From NCBI GenBank assembly GCA_027405735.1, contig JAPEHQ010000012.1:1981001-2045000 (forward strand): DNA of 64,000 nt. Direction: 5' to 3'. The translations under genes were made by a program, and so were the position numbers. This DNA comes from Mucor racemosus (Eukaryota > Mucoromycota > Mucoromycetes > Mucorales > Mucoraceae). Positions 34,397-46,289 of the stretch are shown here, piece by piece. The notes beneath the pieces were generated by a model. The model was not told the DNA's origin. It saw nothing but the letters and a program-made list of their open reading frames with translations, and made no database searches. Position 1 is the stretch's first letter. Each line of letters begins with the position of its first letter.

Positions 34397-35508
34397 TTTT
34401 TATTATAAATAATGATAAAAAAAGTTACAAAAATGCTAGATATAATTTGCAACGATATATATGAGTGTGAAAGTAATGCGAATGGAAATGCCTCTCCTCT
34501 ACAAAGTGACATCACTTCATAAGCCTTAATACAAGTATATATAGTCACCTCGAAAACACAAGATGAAAGCTCAAAAGTAGATACAAAATGGCTCATATGA
34601 AATATGGAAAGAATAGAATTGATCATTGAAGAGTAAATTGATAAATCAGACCTCCATATTCAACAATTTGTTGCCATGGTTACCAGCAATAGGTAATTGG
34701 TTCAGATCTGTACCTGCATGGTTACCATGGCAACTACATGAAATTATAATCACAAATAAAATCAATGAAACTGCTTTGTTAGTACTAATTAACAACAGTA
34801 TCGAGTCGAAATTAACGAGTAAATACTTGTATTCAATGAGTAAACGGGATTAGACTCTACCACATACTTAGAAGCTGTTTAAATGCGCATCGCTACAATA
34901 AAGTACATAAATGGCTAAAGAAAACAAACTAAAACCTAGCATTTTTAAAGAGGATGCATTATTTCGATAGTAGCAAGCAAGAATCTACTTGATCATAGAG
35001 TCGCCTAACAAGCAACTGCTTTCTTTCACGAGATGCGCAACTTGCTAATGCAATTGTAGGCGTTTTGTATTATGTATCAGACACATTTGCTGAACCCCTT
35101 AGATGGGATTTCCTAAGCCACAAGTCATTGATTGCAATAAAATCGTGAATAAATACATGCAAACTCGATAAAACGAAAGAGTAGCTTTACAGAACATAGT
35201 GTCGATATTGATTAGTTGTAAATACTAGCACTTTGTTGCCTCGCTCATACATTAAATCATGTAATAATCCCATATGAAAAATTTATAAAAAGGATGCCCT
35301 AAGCCACTCAATCGATAATCGTATCATGAATATCATTGATCCATGTAACTTTTATACCACTTGTTTGTCCAGAAAGGAAGCGAACGTAAACGCATGCATG
35401 TCATTTGGTTTTTTGGATTTTTTTTTATATAATAGTCTTTATTAACAAGCAATGATTGCTTGCGTGGAAAAGGTTTCGTTTAAAGTAAATGCTAAATAAT
35501 TGCAGCGC
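34397..35508. other. Intergenic with X-box-like inverted repeat
   Basis: Upstream of IWS1 and downstream of P2. No gene supported. The notable content is the pair of palindromes at 34670-34734 (separate entry). A pair of similar phrases (CTAAGCCAC and CAATCGATAATCG-type text) near 35110 and 35290 may be a degenerate repeat. Confidence 0.45.
34670..34734. promoter_or_regulatory. Inverted pair of X-box-like (RFX) sites
   Basis: GTTGCCATGGTTACC at 34670-34684 and its exact reverse complement GGTTACCATGGCAAC at 34720-34734. Each is itself nearly palindromic and matches the RFX X-box pattern GTTRCC-(ATGG)-YAAC. The pair lies about 275 bp upstream of the IWS1 start. RFX proteins in fungi (Crt1, Sak1) bind such sites; binding here is inference. 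Confidence 0.55.
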
Positions 35509-35960
35509 TTAATCGAAAAGACCGAAGCCCATGTCCTGGAAAAAAAAAGAATATGTAATAAGTATACAATGATCAATAAACACCAACAAAACTCGTCAAC
35601 TTACATCATCGGACTCCTCCTTCTCTTCAACAGCCTCCTCAGCGGGGGCATCACCGGAAGCGGCAGCGGCAGCACCAGAAGAGGCAGCAGCGGGGCCACC
35701 AGCAGAGACGGAAGCGAGCTTGGAAGAACCTTCAGCAATAGCCTAAAATAATAATGAATAAACTAAACGAAAAATTTTATACAAAAATCTATCAAATTTA
35801 CCTCAGCAGCGGTCTTGCCTTCCATGGCCTTGATCAAGGCAGAGACACGAGACTCATCAACCTCGACACCAACGGTGGTCAAGAGAGTCTTAAGGTCCTC
35901 AGCAGAGGGAGAGGTGTTACCACCAGCAACGAGAAGAAGATAGGCTGCGAGATGCTTCAT
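35509..35960 (-). CDS. RPP2: Large ribosomal subunit stalk protein P2
   Basis: Acidic stalk protein that forms P1-P2 dimers on the 60S subunit and recruits translational GTPases. Exons on the minus strand: 35802-35960, 35605-35742 and 35509-35535, giving 107 residues. The N-terminus [20 protein letters not shown] is that of P2, not P1. An alanine-rich hinge ([20 protein letters not shown]) and an acidic end follow. The universally conserved tail ([13 protein letters not shown]) is split so that DMGFGLFD sits on a separate 27-nt exon. A start codon in a T/A-rich leader and a likely 5'-UTR intron upstream are typical of ribosomal protein genes. Confidence 0.96.
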
Positions 35961-37713
35961 TGTCAAATATCAACGTTCAAAAAGAGAGGATGAACCTTTG
36001 ACTGCAAGGAAAAAAAAATTATTTATTATCATTTCTTTCATAAATTTTTTTCTTCAAATGACCTTCTAATTGGATCGTTTAGTTCACGTCATGGGTGACT
36101 AGATAATAAGAAAATTTTGAGGGTTAAGGTACCGATTAAACAGAAAAAAAAACGAGATTGAAGTAGGCTGTTGGTTAGTTTTACATGATTTGGTTTAGAA
36201 AAGTAAAATATATCTGAAAAAGGGTTTAGAGCCGTTGAATGGGTTGTCAGGGATACAAAATTATTGTAATTTTTTTCAATTCTGAATTAAATTGCACAAT
36301 TGTTGATTATCACAGCTATAAATGTTCGTTATAGTAGTTGTTTCATTCGCATTTTCTATACGAATTGATTTTAAAGATTTTTTACTTACTCTAAATATAT
36401 TACTAATTTATTAAATTAATATAATACAATTGTACTGCTTCTCAGCTACTCGATGATATTTTTTTATCACTTTTTAGCTGCTTTGAACGTACTATAATAT
36501 TCGTTTTGGAAACTAGTGTCGAATCGGAGTTAACTGCTGTTCACATTTTTGCTTTTGTCGACTACCAACAAAGCAGTTAACAATACAGCCTCACAAATCT
36601 ATATACCTCAACCTCTTGTGTCTTACATATTACACTGTAGTAATCATAGGAGTCTGACTTAATTTGAATTCGTATCTAATTATCCCATCTGCAGCACTGT
36701 AACAACAACCACTGTAGATTTCACAATTAAAACTCCGGTTTTGCCATTCATGAACGGATACTGGTATATTTCCCATTTTCGAGTACTTTAAGCTTTTAAT
36801 GCGTGTATAATAACATACAGAGTCTATTATAAATATATTTTTGAATGAAAGGCATTGAAATTGCTATGATAACAATACGTTCAAGTGACATATTGGTGGA
36901 TATGCTTCTAAATATATGTTAAAACCGTCGATATTCTGTAGATTAATTAAACAAACGAGCATAATGGTATATATTAGATTATGGGATATGTTTTTAGCTG
37001 AATAAACACCATAAATCTATTGCCTATTAGCAAAGACAATCACTTTTTGACAAAGATATATAAAACAGAAATCAAAGCGGCTCTTGAAATGTAAAAATGC
37101 GGGAGTTTGTCCTGAAATGATGGCATTCTTCCTAATTGATTCTGATATCCCTAACTTTCTATTGTTTGAACAAAAAAACATCCAATTGAGTTGCTCGTAT
37201 ACGGTTAAACAGAATTATATACTCGAAAAATTCATACATAGCAGATTAATGAAAAAAATTCTTTTAAAATAGAATTGTTTCTGAAATTTGACAATTGACC
37301 ATCATGTTAACAGCAGCAGTGATTGCTACAATGAAGGTTTGTAAGGTGTATGTGGTAAAATGAAAAGGTCTCTGATTATAATATGTGCATAATACATCCA
37401 ATACTCATTTATTTGATCTCGTATTTGAACTTTCAATCAATAAAACAATATGATTTTGATATCGTAAATCACTTTCTTTGCTTTATTCTATTGTACAAAT
37501 CCATTATTCATTGATAATCTTTAATGAAGATATGTAATTTCACTTGCCAACACCTGTTGCAACGCTCCTTATATCAGCTTAATTTGGGAAATGAGCATCA
37601 AACATAGTCACTTTTGTTGTGCTTCTTCCACATTTGAATTGATATAGGGCACAATCATTGTAAGGTCGCGTAACTTATTATTTCCTCTTTCATCTCTTAA
37701 TATATAACAAATC
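35961..37713. other. Intergenic, P2 upstream / DPM2 upstream
   Basis: About 1.75 kb without a supported gene. It includes the P2 5' leader (about 35961-36060) and an imperfect inverted repeat (GTTAACTGCT near 36528 and AGCAGTTAAC near 36573). The rest is AT-rich without features I recognise. Confidence 0.4.
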
Positions 37714-38078
37714 ATGGTAACTTATGTTGGAATTATCTAAACTGAAGGAGTGCGATGTTTAAATCATATTCTATATAGGGTTCATCAGACAGAATTTTTG
37801 GTGCCACTGCTGTTAGTGCAGCACTTTTCATTTTCGTATACTATTCCACTTGGACTTTTGTTGTAGTAAGTGGACAATTGTAAAAGTAAATGTTGAGCAC
37901 ACTAACATTAATATTATTTTAGCCTTTCTTGAGTGAAGATAATAATCTTCAAAAGTATTTCCTCCCTCATGAATATGCCATTTATTTACCTGCTGCCGTT
38001 TTAGTTGCAGGTATCTCACTCATTACCGCCTTTTTCGTAAAGACAACATCCCAAAGCAAGAACAAAAAGGCAAAATAG
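37714..38078 (+). CDS. DPM2: Dolichol-phosphate mannosyltransferase subunit 2
   Basis: Small ER membrane subunit that stabilises dolichol-phosphate-mannose synthase and supports GPI-GlcNAc transferase. Exons 37714-37716 (the ATG alone), 37779-37865 and 37923-38078 give 81 residues (human 84). Two membrane segments are plain (GATAVSAALFIFVYYSTWTF and AIYLPAAVLVAGISLITAFF), with the conserved link PFLSEDNNLQKYFLPHEYA between them and a basic C-terminal tail (KNKKAK). The start is inferred: an ATG followed immediately by a GTAACTT donor, spliced in phase to GGTTCATCAGAC. An alternative exon at 37304-37336 would give an extra 11 residues. Confidence 0.88.
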
Positions 38079-38592
38079 ATTCGATTGTTTATAATACACA
38101 CTCATACACACAAACGCAGATACAAAATAAAGCATTTTTACACATTTTTTACATGATAATCAACATTCAATGGAATTTACAGATGTTTCTTCATATCATT
38201 GGCCAGGGAATTCATGTTAATTGTACCCCGATCATGGTAGGCAAAAGGATTGCAAGAAGAGTAAATGACGAATTGAAGGGCATTTGAGTATAATTTATCG
38301 GTAGTTCACATTCAATTGTTGTTGCTAGGCAATTTAGTTGCTAGGCGATTTAGTTGCTAGGCAACCATAACCTGATTTCGGATCAGATTTTAATGAGTTT
38401 TGTGTATGAAAATGAACTTTTACTCTTGCCTTCAACATTTGCAACTGTTTAATTGATAATCAAGACGTCGTGACTCGACAAAGCCATGTCCCAAATTTTT
38501 TTTTTATTCTGACAGAAATGAAAAAAAGCTTTTTCATATATCAATAGCTTCTTGTGATTGTTATAGATTACATTTACACATATATTTAAAAG
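38079..38592. other. Intergenic, upstream of AC40
   Basis: No gene seen; carries the triple X-box-like repeat at 38321-38366 (separate entry). Confidence 0.5.
38321..38366 (+). promoter_or_regulatory. Three phased X-box-like repeats upstream of AC40
   Basis: GTTGCTAGGCRA occurs at 38321, 38337 and 38353, exactly 16 bp apart. The last one completes the palindrome GTTGC-TAG-GCAAC. It lies about 230 bp before the AC40 start codon and 240 bp after DPM2. It may be RFX-like regulation of AC40 or simply a short tandem repeat. Confidence 0.5.
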
Positions 38593-39950
38593 ATGAAGGA
38601 CGCTACTCTCCCCGAAAATGTCGAACTTTTGCGTAGTCGTGTTATAGTAGAAAAAGACAGAGTTTTCAGTGTTAGTAATTCAAAATTATTCAGACATTTA
38701 TCGAGAATACAATGTCTAATGTAACATTTCAAATTATAGGTCAGTGGAAGTGATTACCCTAACCAATATCGTGGTATTAGTAATGCCTTTAACCTTGAAG
38801 AATTCAAAAAGGTAGAAAAATAGAGTTATTTGCTGTAGAATGATCACAAATGTTGATGAGATTGCTTTTTCATTTAGAATTTCAAAGTAAAGATTCAACG
38901 TTTATCCAAGCACAGTGTCGAATTTGATTTGATTGGCATTGACGCGTCTGTTGCTAACGCTTTCCGTCGTATCATGATTGCCGAGGTAAATGGGATATTT
39001 GATTTGTGAAGGGTTCATTTATTGATACTAATGAAATTTAGGTTCCTACAATGGCCATTGAAAAAGTATATGTTATGAACAACACCTCTATTATTCAAGA
39101 CGAAGTTGTTGCACATCGTTTGGGTTTGATTCCCATCAAGGCTGATCCTCTTGAATTTGATAATATGACTGAAGACGGTGGACCTACCGATCTTAATACA
39201 CTTGTTTTCAAATTGAAGAAGAAGTGTGAATTCAATCCTGAAGCTGCAGCTGATGAAACTGACCCTAACAAGAAATATATCAACAGTTTTGGTAGGGATT
39301 TTTTGTTTAAAATATTGGAATTTTAAGATATTAATATGCATTTTGCAGTTTACTCTGGCGATTTAGTTTGGGAACCCAAGGGCAATCAAGAGGAAAAGTT
39401 TGGTGAAAATCCTCCTAGACCTGTACATGATGATATTGTCATTGCTAAATTAAGACCTGGTCAAGAAATGGAAATGGAATTGCATTGTCAAAAGGGTATG
39501 GGTAGAGAACATGCTAAATGGTCTCCTGTTGCCACAGCATCATATCGTATTTTGCCCGAAATCACTATTTTAGAACCTATCACCGGTCAAGATGCTGAAG
39601 ATTTCAAGAAATGTTTTGTTGATGGTGTTGTTGATGTTGTTATGGTAAATGGTGTAAAGACTGCTAAGGTAGTCAATGCCCGTAAAGATACAGTTAGTAG
39701 AGAAGTTTTACGACATGATAAGTTTGACGGCAAGGTTCGTTTAACCCGTGTCCGTGATCATTTCATTTGTAAGTATACATATTCTATTTTTATGCACATT
39801 TTCTTATACCAATTTTGAATAGTCAATGTTGAAACTTCTGGTATTATTCCAGCTGAACAGATTTTCCTTTCAGCACTTGATGTCTTTATGGAAAAGATCA
39901 AGGACATTCAGCCTCTTGTAGATCGTGTTGTATCAAACGAAATTGCTTAA
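38593..39950 (+). CDS. RPC40: RNA polymerase I and III subunit AC40 (RPAC1)
   Basis: Alpha-like subunit that dimerises with AC19 and nucleates assembly of RNA polymerases I and III. Exons 38593-38670, 38740-38811, 38878-38985, 39042-39291, 39349-39768 and 39823-39950 give 351 residues (family ~335-350). The alpha motif is [20 protein letters not shown]. Further signatures are [33 protein letters not shown] and [18 protein letters not shown]. The C-terminal part closes with [20 protein letters not shown]. The first donor is GTTAGT, chosen by phase. Confidence 0.95.
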
Positions 39951-40699
39951 ATAACATTTATATAGTCGCATCCTTTTTCCTTCTCTCTCTTTTTTTTATC
40001 ACTTTTATTACTACATAACCCACCAACCTCCTCCTATTATAAAGCAACATTACACATCGATTGTGTTGATTTAAATTTTTTTTTTAGAATAAAACATCTG
40101 AAGTACATATATTAAATTTTATTTGATCAAAGAAGAATTTTTGGATTTAGACGTGGATGAAATTCATCTCAAACCGTGCCTCGAGCATTGCATAGTTTTC
40201 GAGTGACCATAGCAGAGCTATCAAGCGCATTACAAGTGTAGAGTGGTATCTAGTACTATCTTCGAAACTTCATAAAATGGTTTTTAACAGACATACTAAA
40301 TGGGATGCCATTTCTTCGCCGTTGGCGATGCTCTTAATATAGAATGAAATAATAATGTCAATATTATTCGATACTTGTTGACTAAATGTACGAGTTAAAG
40401 TATGCAAATACAGTTACATTACACGACACATAATCTTCAGTTGTAAAAAATGGTATTTTAAAGGATTGCTTTATCACTTTTTGCACTAATCGGCATTAAA
40501 CCCGATACTTGGATTTGAGGATTTGAAAATAGTATAACAGTTGTGATAAGGATTTTACAAAGAAATACATACGAATGTGTAAATATATACATGTTTAGAA
40601 ACAATTTTCAACGAATTATACAAAAACTGATTTTTGGTATTTATTTTTCTTACAATTATTTAAATTAATATTTGAAATTCAACTTTTTATTAGAAAATG
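39951..40699. other. Intergenic, AC40 3' side
   Basis: AC40 3' region with AATAAA-like text at about 40089. The rest, up to the start of repeat family A copy 3, holds no gene I can support. Confidence 0.45.
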
Positions 40700-43232
40700 A
40701 ATGTAAAACACGTTGCATTACATTTTTAATTATGTATAAATAGGATGTTTACTTATTAATTTTGGTAGTTGTTATCATTGTCATATATGCTGATTTTGGC
40801 TGATTTAGCACTATTTCTAATTGTAAAATGATCCGCTGATCCATAAAACCTACTAGAAAAAAAGTGGGTGCTTGATTTCTACGATTTAACTAGTGAATAA
40901 ATGGGATGCTAAAATTATATCACTGGATAATATTACAGCTGTAGTATATATTTTGAAACTTGTAGCCTATTTGGATCAATATTCATTGATTCAAGCATAT
41001 TTCCAATGACTAAATTTCATTTGAGCAGAAGAAAAGACTTTTTCTTCCAAAAACGTGTTCAAAAATCCTTCAAAAACAGCTGTTGGCTAATGAAACCAAA
41101 ATATGTTCTTCCTACATCTACTGTACATTAAGTATATCTCCAAAATTCAATTTTGAATCATTATTTGATTTTATAAAAATTTCAAAGAATATCTGAAACA
41201 ATTGACACAAAATTGCAAAATAGTTTGACCACGTACAAACTTTCATTTATACGTTTCCACAGCAACTCAAGGAGGTTAAACCTTTTACAATTCTATTGAT
41301 CAACACTAGAAGTACCTGCCATTGCAATGGGGAGGGGGTTATTTGTATCCATATTCGTCGAGAACTGGTGGGCTTACTGACCTTCGTAGGCGTAAATAGC
41401 AGATACCCAACTTGTTGCTCGAACTTACCAAATGCACAACAACCCATGAAAGCTGGTATCTGAAATACTCGTAGTATCTATTCATATATATATCCATGAA
41501 AAGTGGCAGCTTACTTGGATCAGTATTCATAGAGATCATATTAAAATTTTGTTTCAAAAAATTTGCGCAGTAAGCTATAGGTGCACTTTGGCGATGGTTT
41601 TCTCAACACACAGTAGGTTGTGAATGTTGCTCTTTGAGATAAGCATGTCCAAGACATGCCTCTACTTTTATGTAAAGTTGGAAGTCATTATAATTGAAAT
41701 TCGCTGAGATAGGGCTTTTGTTATAGATTTCTTACGGTTGTAAAAAGTAGGTTTCAGGTTTCAGATGGTTTTTAAATGGGTTTCGAATGTTTTTGCCCAA
41801 TATTAAATTGAATCGCGTAAAATCTTTAAAGAACATGTAAATTTACTCCATAATACATTGATATCTCTCGGAAAATAGAAATATTAATACCAGATATTGA
41901 CCAAAAATGACCAAAAATAACCAAAAATAACCAAAAATGACCAAAAATGACCTATAATTAATTATTAAAAATTGAGCACCTATATTGAGACTTAATTTTT
42001 TGTATTTAACAGGTAGGTCTAACTCTACACTACTCTGTAATTTTTGTTTTGGCAAAAAATATTGATTTTTCGTCGAGATAATCAAAATAATGGTTCTTAT
42101 CACAGCTTAAACCCTATAGTAACGGGGCTCCAAAATCAATTCGAAAAAAAACGATCAAAAATGACGAAAAAAACAAAATTGTTTAAATGCTCATGAACTG
42201 TAAAGTAAGTAGACTTAGCGTATTAAATGGTTTTTGTACAGTTTTAAATTCTACATCCATCTATATAAAATTTGAAAAACTTTTTTACGTAAAATTTTGC
42301 GCAAAATGCAATTGAAATTTTGGAGGTTTTTTGAAGATACACGTCACTTTTTATAAGCATATTTAAAATATAATAAACTAAAATTATGCGCAAAAAAATT
42401 ATCTATCGATTGAGCTATTGCAAAATCTTGTAGCTGCATTATTTGTAGAGAAAACAACATTTTTGTCAAAAAATTTTTCTGTTTCAGAATTTGGGATGAG
42501 GGTATACAAGGGGAAAATGAACGCCAGAAATGAGGGTACCTTTTTGTATACATTTTTGAGAATATCTCCACGAAAAATCAATATTTTGAAAAACTCTAAA
42601 TTGGATCTGAGAGAGCTTAACGAGCTGGATGACATGAATAGAAAAAAATGTAGCTCAATTTAGCCAATATTTTGAAAGCAACTATAGAAATGCCCAAAAA
42701 AATGAAAAAAAAATAAAAATACTCAGAATTTTTTTATATTGAAATATGTTATAGAGCAGTTCAAAACAAGTAAATTTTATTATTGGAAGGTGGTAGTATA
42801 GCTTAATTTTTTCTGGAGATATGAAGCCTCAAAGTTTTCAATCCATTAGCAGTAAAATACGCGTAAAAAATCTGAAACCTTAACATTGAAAAATTAATAC
42901 CAACTGCAAAAAGTAGGATATTTCCGGATACTCATTTTTGGATTAAAGCTGAACATCTCAGGTACATTGGCATATAATTTTTTCTTGGTGTTATTTAGTG
43001 AAAAAAAAAGTAGAGCAGGGATGAAAAGTGAGACCCAGTTTTTAAGGAAAAAGCAGTGAATTTTACGCGTTTTTGAGTCTTTCGTGAGATATAAAATACA
43101 TTTAGGGATAGGTAGCATAATGCAACCAATTCATATCTGTTTAGTAGTTCCTAAAGTATATCCTAAAAATGTTTAATATGAGGTTAGTTATAAAAAAGAG
43201 AGCACGCTCAGATTTTGTAGATTGAAAACTAT
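40700..43232 (-). repeat. Dispersed repeat family A, copy 3 (longest)
   Basis: About 2.5 kb, the longest copy in the window, running opposite to copy 4. It includes the outer segment shared with 28.0 and 62.3 kb, an inner segment (about 41200-41600) shared mainly with 62.05-62.28 kb, an expanded run of GACCAAAAAT-like 10-11-bp units at 41895-41950, and the core shared with all copies. It ends after AGAGAGCACGCTC near 43205. Minus-strand frames at 41247-41557 align with a frame in copy 4 (YYKYLGYQLPW-like), suggesting an old coding part. Confidence 0.85.
41893..41954. repeat. Short tandem array GACCAAAAAT(G/A)
   Basis: Five to six 10-11-bp units of TGACCAAAAA inside family A copy 3. Copy 2 has about three at 27685-27715 and copy 1 only traces near 6865, so the number varies between copies. 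Confidence 0.75.
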
Positions 43233-44407
43233 GAAAATAGGTATGTATATATCTATAAAAAAATATCATACATCGCAGCAACCAAGACTATTCTAGTAAT
43301 TATGGACATTGATTAACTATATTCATATGCTGTAAATTCATCAAGTAATATTTGTTTTTGAAAGAGCTTCCAGTAAACAAAAGTTATTTTAAATTTGTAT
43401 CAGTAGCATCTTAGATACAGACGCATATTTTTCAAATTGAAAGCTGTTTAATAGAAAAATGTGTCGAGGCTTAAACAGTATTTAAATCTTATTTTAAATG
43501 CTACTACAAACTAAATTACATACTTCTTGGCCTTTTACTTGACGTATTCTTCGTTTCAACATTCAACAAAAAACATTTGCATTCACATGAAAGCACTAGA
43601 TTGTACATAATGGCTGTTAAACCAAGGCTATATTATTCAAGAGTTCTTGTGATACATATGGTTGAAACTTAATATTTTTTTTTCCTTTGTGTGAGTGATT
43701 ATTTCGAATATGTGATATTTATACAAAACAAGTTGCATGATTTTAATTACTACGTAATTTGAAGGAAAGGGGGACCAATGATAATATGTAAATCTCACTG
43801 ACATATTTTGAATAATCTGAAGGCGTACCAATTGGCAATATATATAAAATTGATCAAATTACCTAAACAATATAAGATTAGCTGACAAATTTAAGAGTTT
43901 ATTTTTCAATCATGGAAAGAGAACATTTTGTGTGAGAAAATAAAGTTTTTCCTCCCCGCCCCTCCCTCTAAAATAATCAAACTCATGATAATGACGAATG
44001 GATTCAAAGGACTATACTTTATATATTCAGGGACAGCATACACAATAGAAAAATGTTGTCAGTAAATTAAATTTTATATAGTTAGCTTTTATCGAATAAG
44101 GAACAGGATTTCTCCCTAAAATCGAAGGATTACACAAAATCTTGCTTCAATAATGTTAACCACGCTAATTTGGCATGCAACCAATTTTTTTCTTATCAGT
44201 AAATATATATGGTCATTTGCCTTTTTATCTTATATAGCTTCCAGGTGACCTTTTTAGTATTTTATTATCTTTGGCCAATAGATGTTGATTGTAATTACAG
44301 CGTATGTCAAACGGTTTATATTGGTTGGTTGTGTTACTATAGATATGTGTAACAAAAAGATATTTGTTTATTTGAAATATGTACAATAATAATAAAAAAA
44401 TGTGTTA

Positions 44408-44438
<31 letters not shown>

Positions 44439-44491
44439 GATATATATATAAAATGATAAATACTGGGTTTCTTGTTGGGCTCGTGCTATTT
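43233..44491. other. Intergenic with TG microsatellite
   Basis: No gene supported. A (TG)n microsatellite lies at about 44406-44435 and a C-rich spot (CCTCCCCGCCCCTCCC) at about 43950. Confidence 0.5.
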
Positions 44492-45610
44492 TTATGCTAC
44501 TTTAAATAAGGACAATTCACCGTTTTTATGATTTGATGAGAAGGCATCACGTACTTCATCTTCTTCAAAGTATTCGTTCAATGATTTTCCGCTTTGTCCC
44601 GTAAGAGCCTCCAAGTCTCTAGTAATTTCTAAACGTCGACCACTTAGTTTTTGTTGAAGACCCCACATTTCCATTAAAAAGATAGCTTGATCTTCATTCC
44701 CAATGCTATCACAAATAATTTGTTGCAAGGTAGCACTATCCATACGATTGATAGTATTTTCTCTTTGTAAACCAGAAAGAACACGTTGACCAACTTCTTC
44801 TAAAGTTAATAAACCAGATGAAATCTTGTAAGCATTTCTACTATGACGCAGAGTAGGCGAATGAGCAACACAAGCTGTTGCGCGAGCAATATCAAACATG
44901 TTACAAGATTCTACCGTGATTTCCAAATGTTGGTCTGGTAATGGGAAAGCATTGTGTTGAGCAATGTATTTACTAAACACAAGTAAATGCTGATGAAGTA
45001 CACCGGGATATCTCAAAATAGTAATACGATTGTTATCAAATTGTGCGTGCAAGTAAGACTCAATAAGCATAAATTGGGATCGATAAGAACCATAGATAAT
45101 GGGTGTAGTAGCAGATTGTTGTTCACTGCTAGGAGAAGCAGGTGGACTGATTGGATCAAGCGGCGTAAAAGGTGTTAAAAATATAACATGTTCTACATGA
45201 GCCTCCTTTGCAGCATCAATGAAACTATTTATTACGTAAGAAATCAGTATCATTGTTCAATAGATGTATAAAAAAGGGACTTACGCTTTGCCGTATAAAT
45301 AGGCATTGGAACGCTGCATTCTTTCACTCAATGGATCAATCAATAAGCAAAGTTTAGTAATGCCAGTAAGAGCGCTTACAGCAGCGTAATGGTCATTGAA
45401 TATATCAAATGCAACAACTTGAGCACCTAGGCCTTGAATAGATTTAGCTCTTGGTGTAGTATCATCAGGTAAACCAGCATAGACATGTTGAGCACATAAA
45501 TGCTTATGTTGAGCAGGCAATTGCAACAATTGTTGAACAATTGCTACACCTTTATCACCATCAGCTCCAGATACAAAGATTGATCCTTTTCCAGCTTGTT
45601 GTTGACACAT
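44492..45610 (-). CDS. NmrA-like NAD(P)-binding protein
   Basis: Exon 1 is 45285-45610 and exon 2 44492-45224, giving 352 residues. The N-terminus has a Rossmann start of the atypical short-chain type (GSIFVSGADGDKGVAIVQQL), followed by HVYAGLPDD, a strand/helix with VVAFDIFND, ITKLCLLIDP, and HVIFLTPFTPLD. A tyrosine in IIYGSYRSQFMLIESYLHAQ and ITILRYPGVLHQHLLVF fit the NmrA/HSCARG group. These are often regulators or redox sensors rather than enzymes. Residues ~135-155 are a serine/proline insertion. The substrate is not recognisable. Confidence 0.8.
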
Positions 45611-46254
45611 TTATTTTATTATTTTATATAATGAAGATTTAGAAAAAGAAAGAAAAAATCAAGAAAATCAAGGGAGGTTCCTTAAAATTTATATACTTTT
45701 TTTTTTTTGAAAAACAGCTATCAAAATTTTATCTCAAAAAGAAAAAAAAGTCTCTATCTTGTCCAATGGAAAACTGATAGAGCAAATTGTATTCTTTTAA
45801 ACCCTTTTTGCCAAAACAAGCCTTAAGTATTTTTCCCCAAATATTTAAGGGAACTGCATGATTCAATAGTAAATTACACAAGAGATAACCGCTTTTTTCG
45901 GCTAGTAGCGAAATTTCTTTTTTATACATGTATATACAAATAAAGCATCACTTAACATAATGTTAACACTGAGCCCTTGCGACCAGTTCGAGCAACATTT
46001 ATTGGCTTAAGTAATGATCCTAAAAGGGAAGCACAGTGGTGGGGAACCATTCCTATCAGTGCTGTTGCACTAATTTTTTATTTTTTGAAAAAAAGGTCCC
46101 CAATCCAATTAATTAAAGGATTTTTATAATTGCCATTAACAAGATATTTAATGTTTTATACATTGAAAACACTCTCTAGCATATCAAGTATATTACTAGA
46201 TTTTTTGTTTTTGAAAAAAATAAATTTTGACGAAATTTGATTATGAGGTTGTTT

Positions 46255-46289
<35 letters not shown>

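Noticed and set aside
37084..37272. 62-codon plus-strand frame upstream of DPM2
   Set aside because: No family resemblance, ends in A-rich text, no splice context; likely chance.
37304..37336. Alternative first exon of DPM2 (MLTAAVIATMK)
   Set aside because: It would need a 442-bp intron, far longer than neighbouring introns, whereas ATG at 37714 with a 62-bp intron gives the family-length protein.
45729..45929. Minus-strand 66-codon frame upstream of the NmrA-like gene
   Set aside because: AT-driven composition, no family resemblance, lies in a promoter region.
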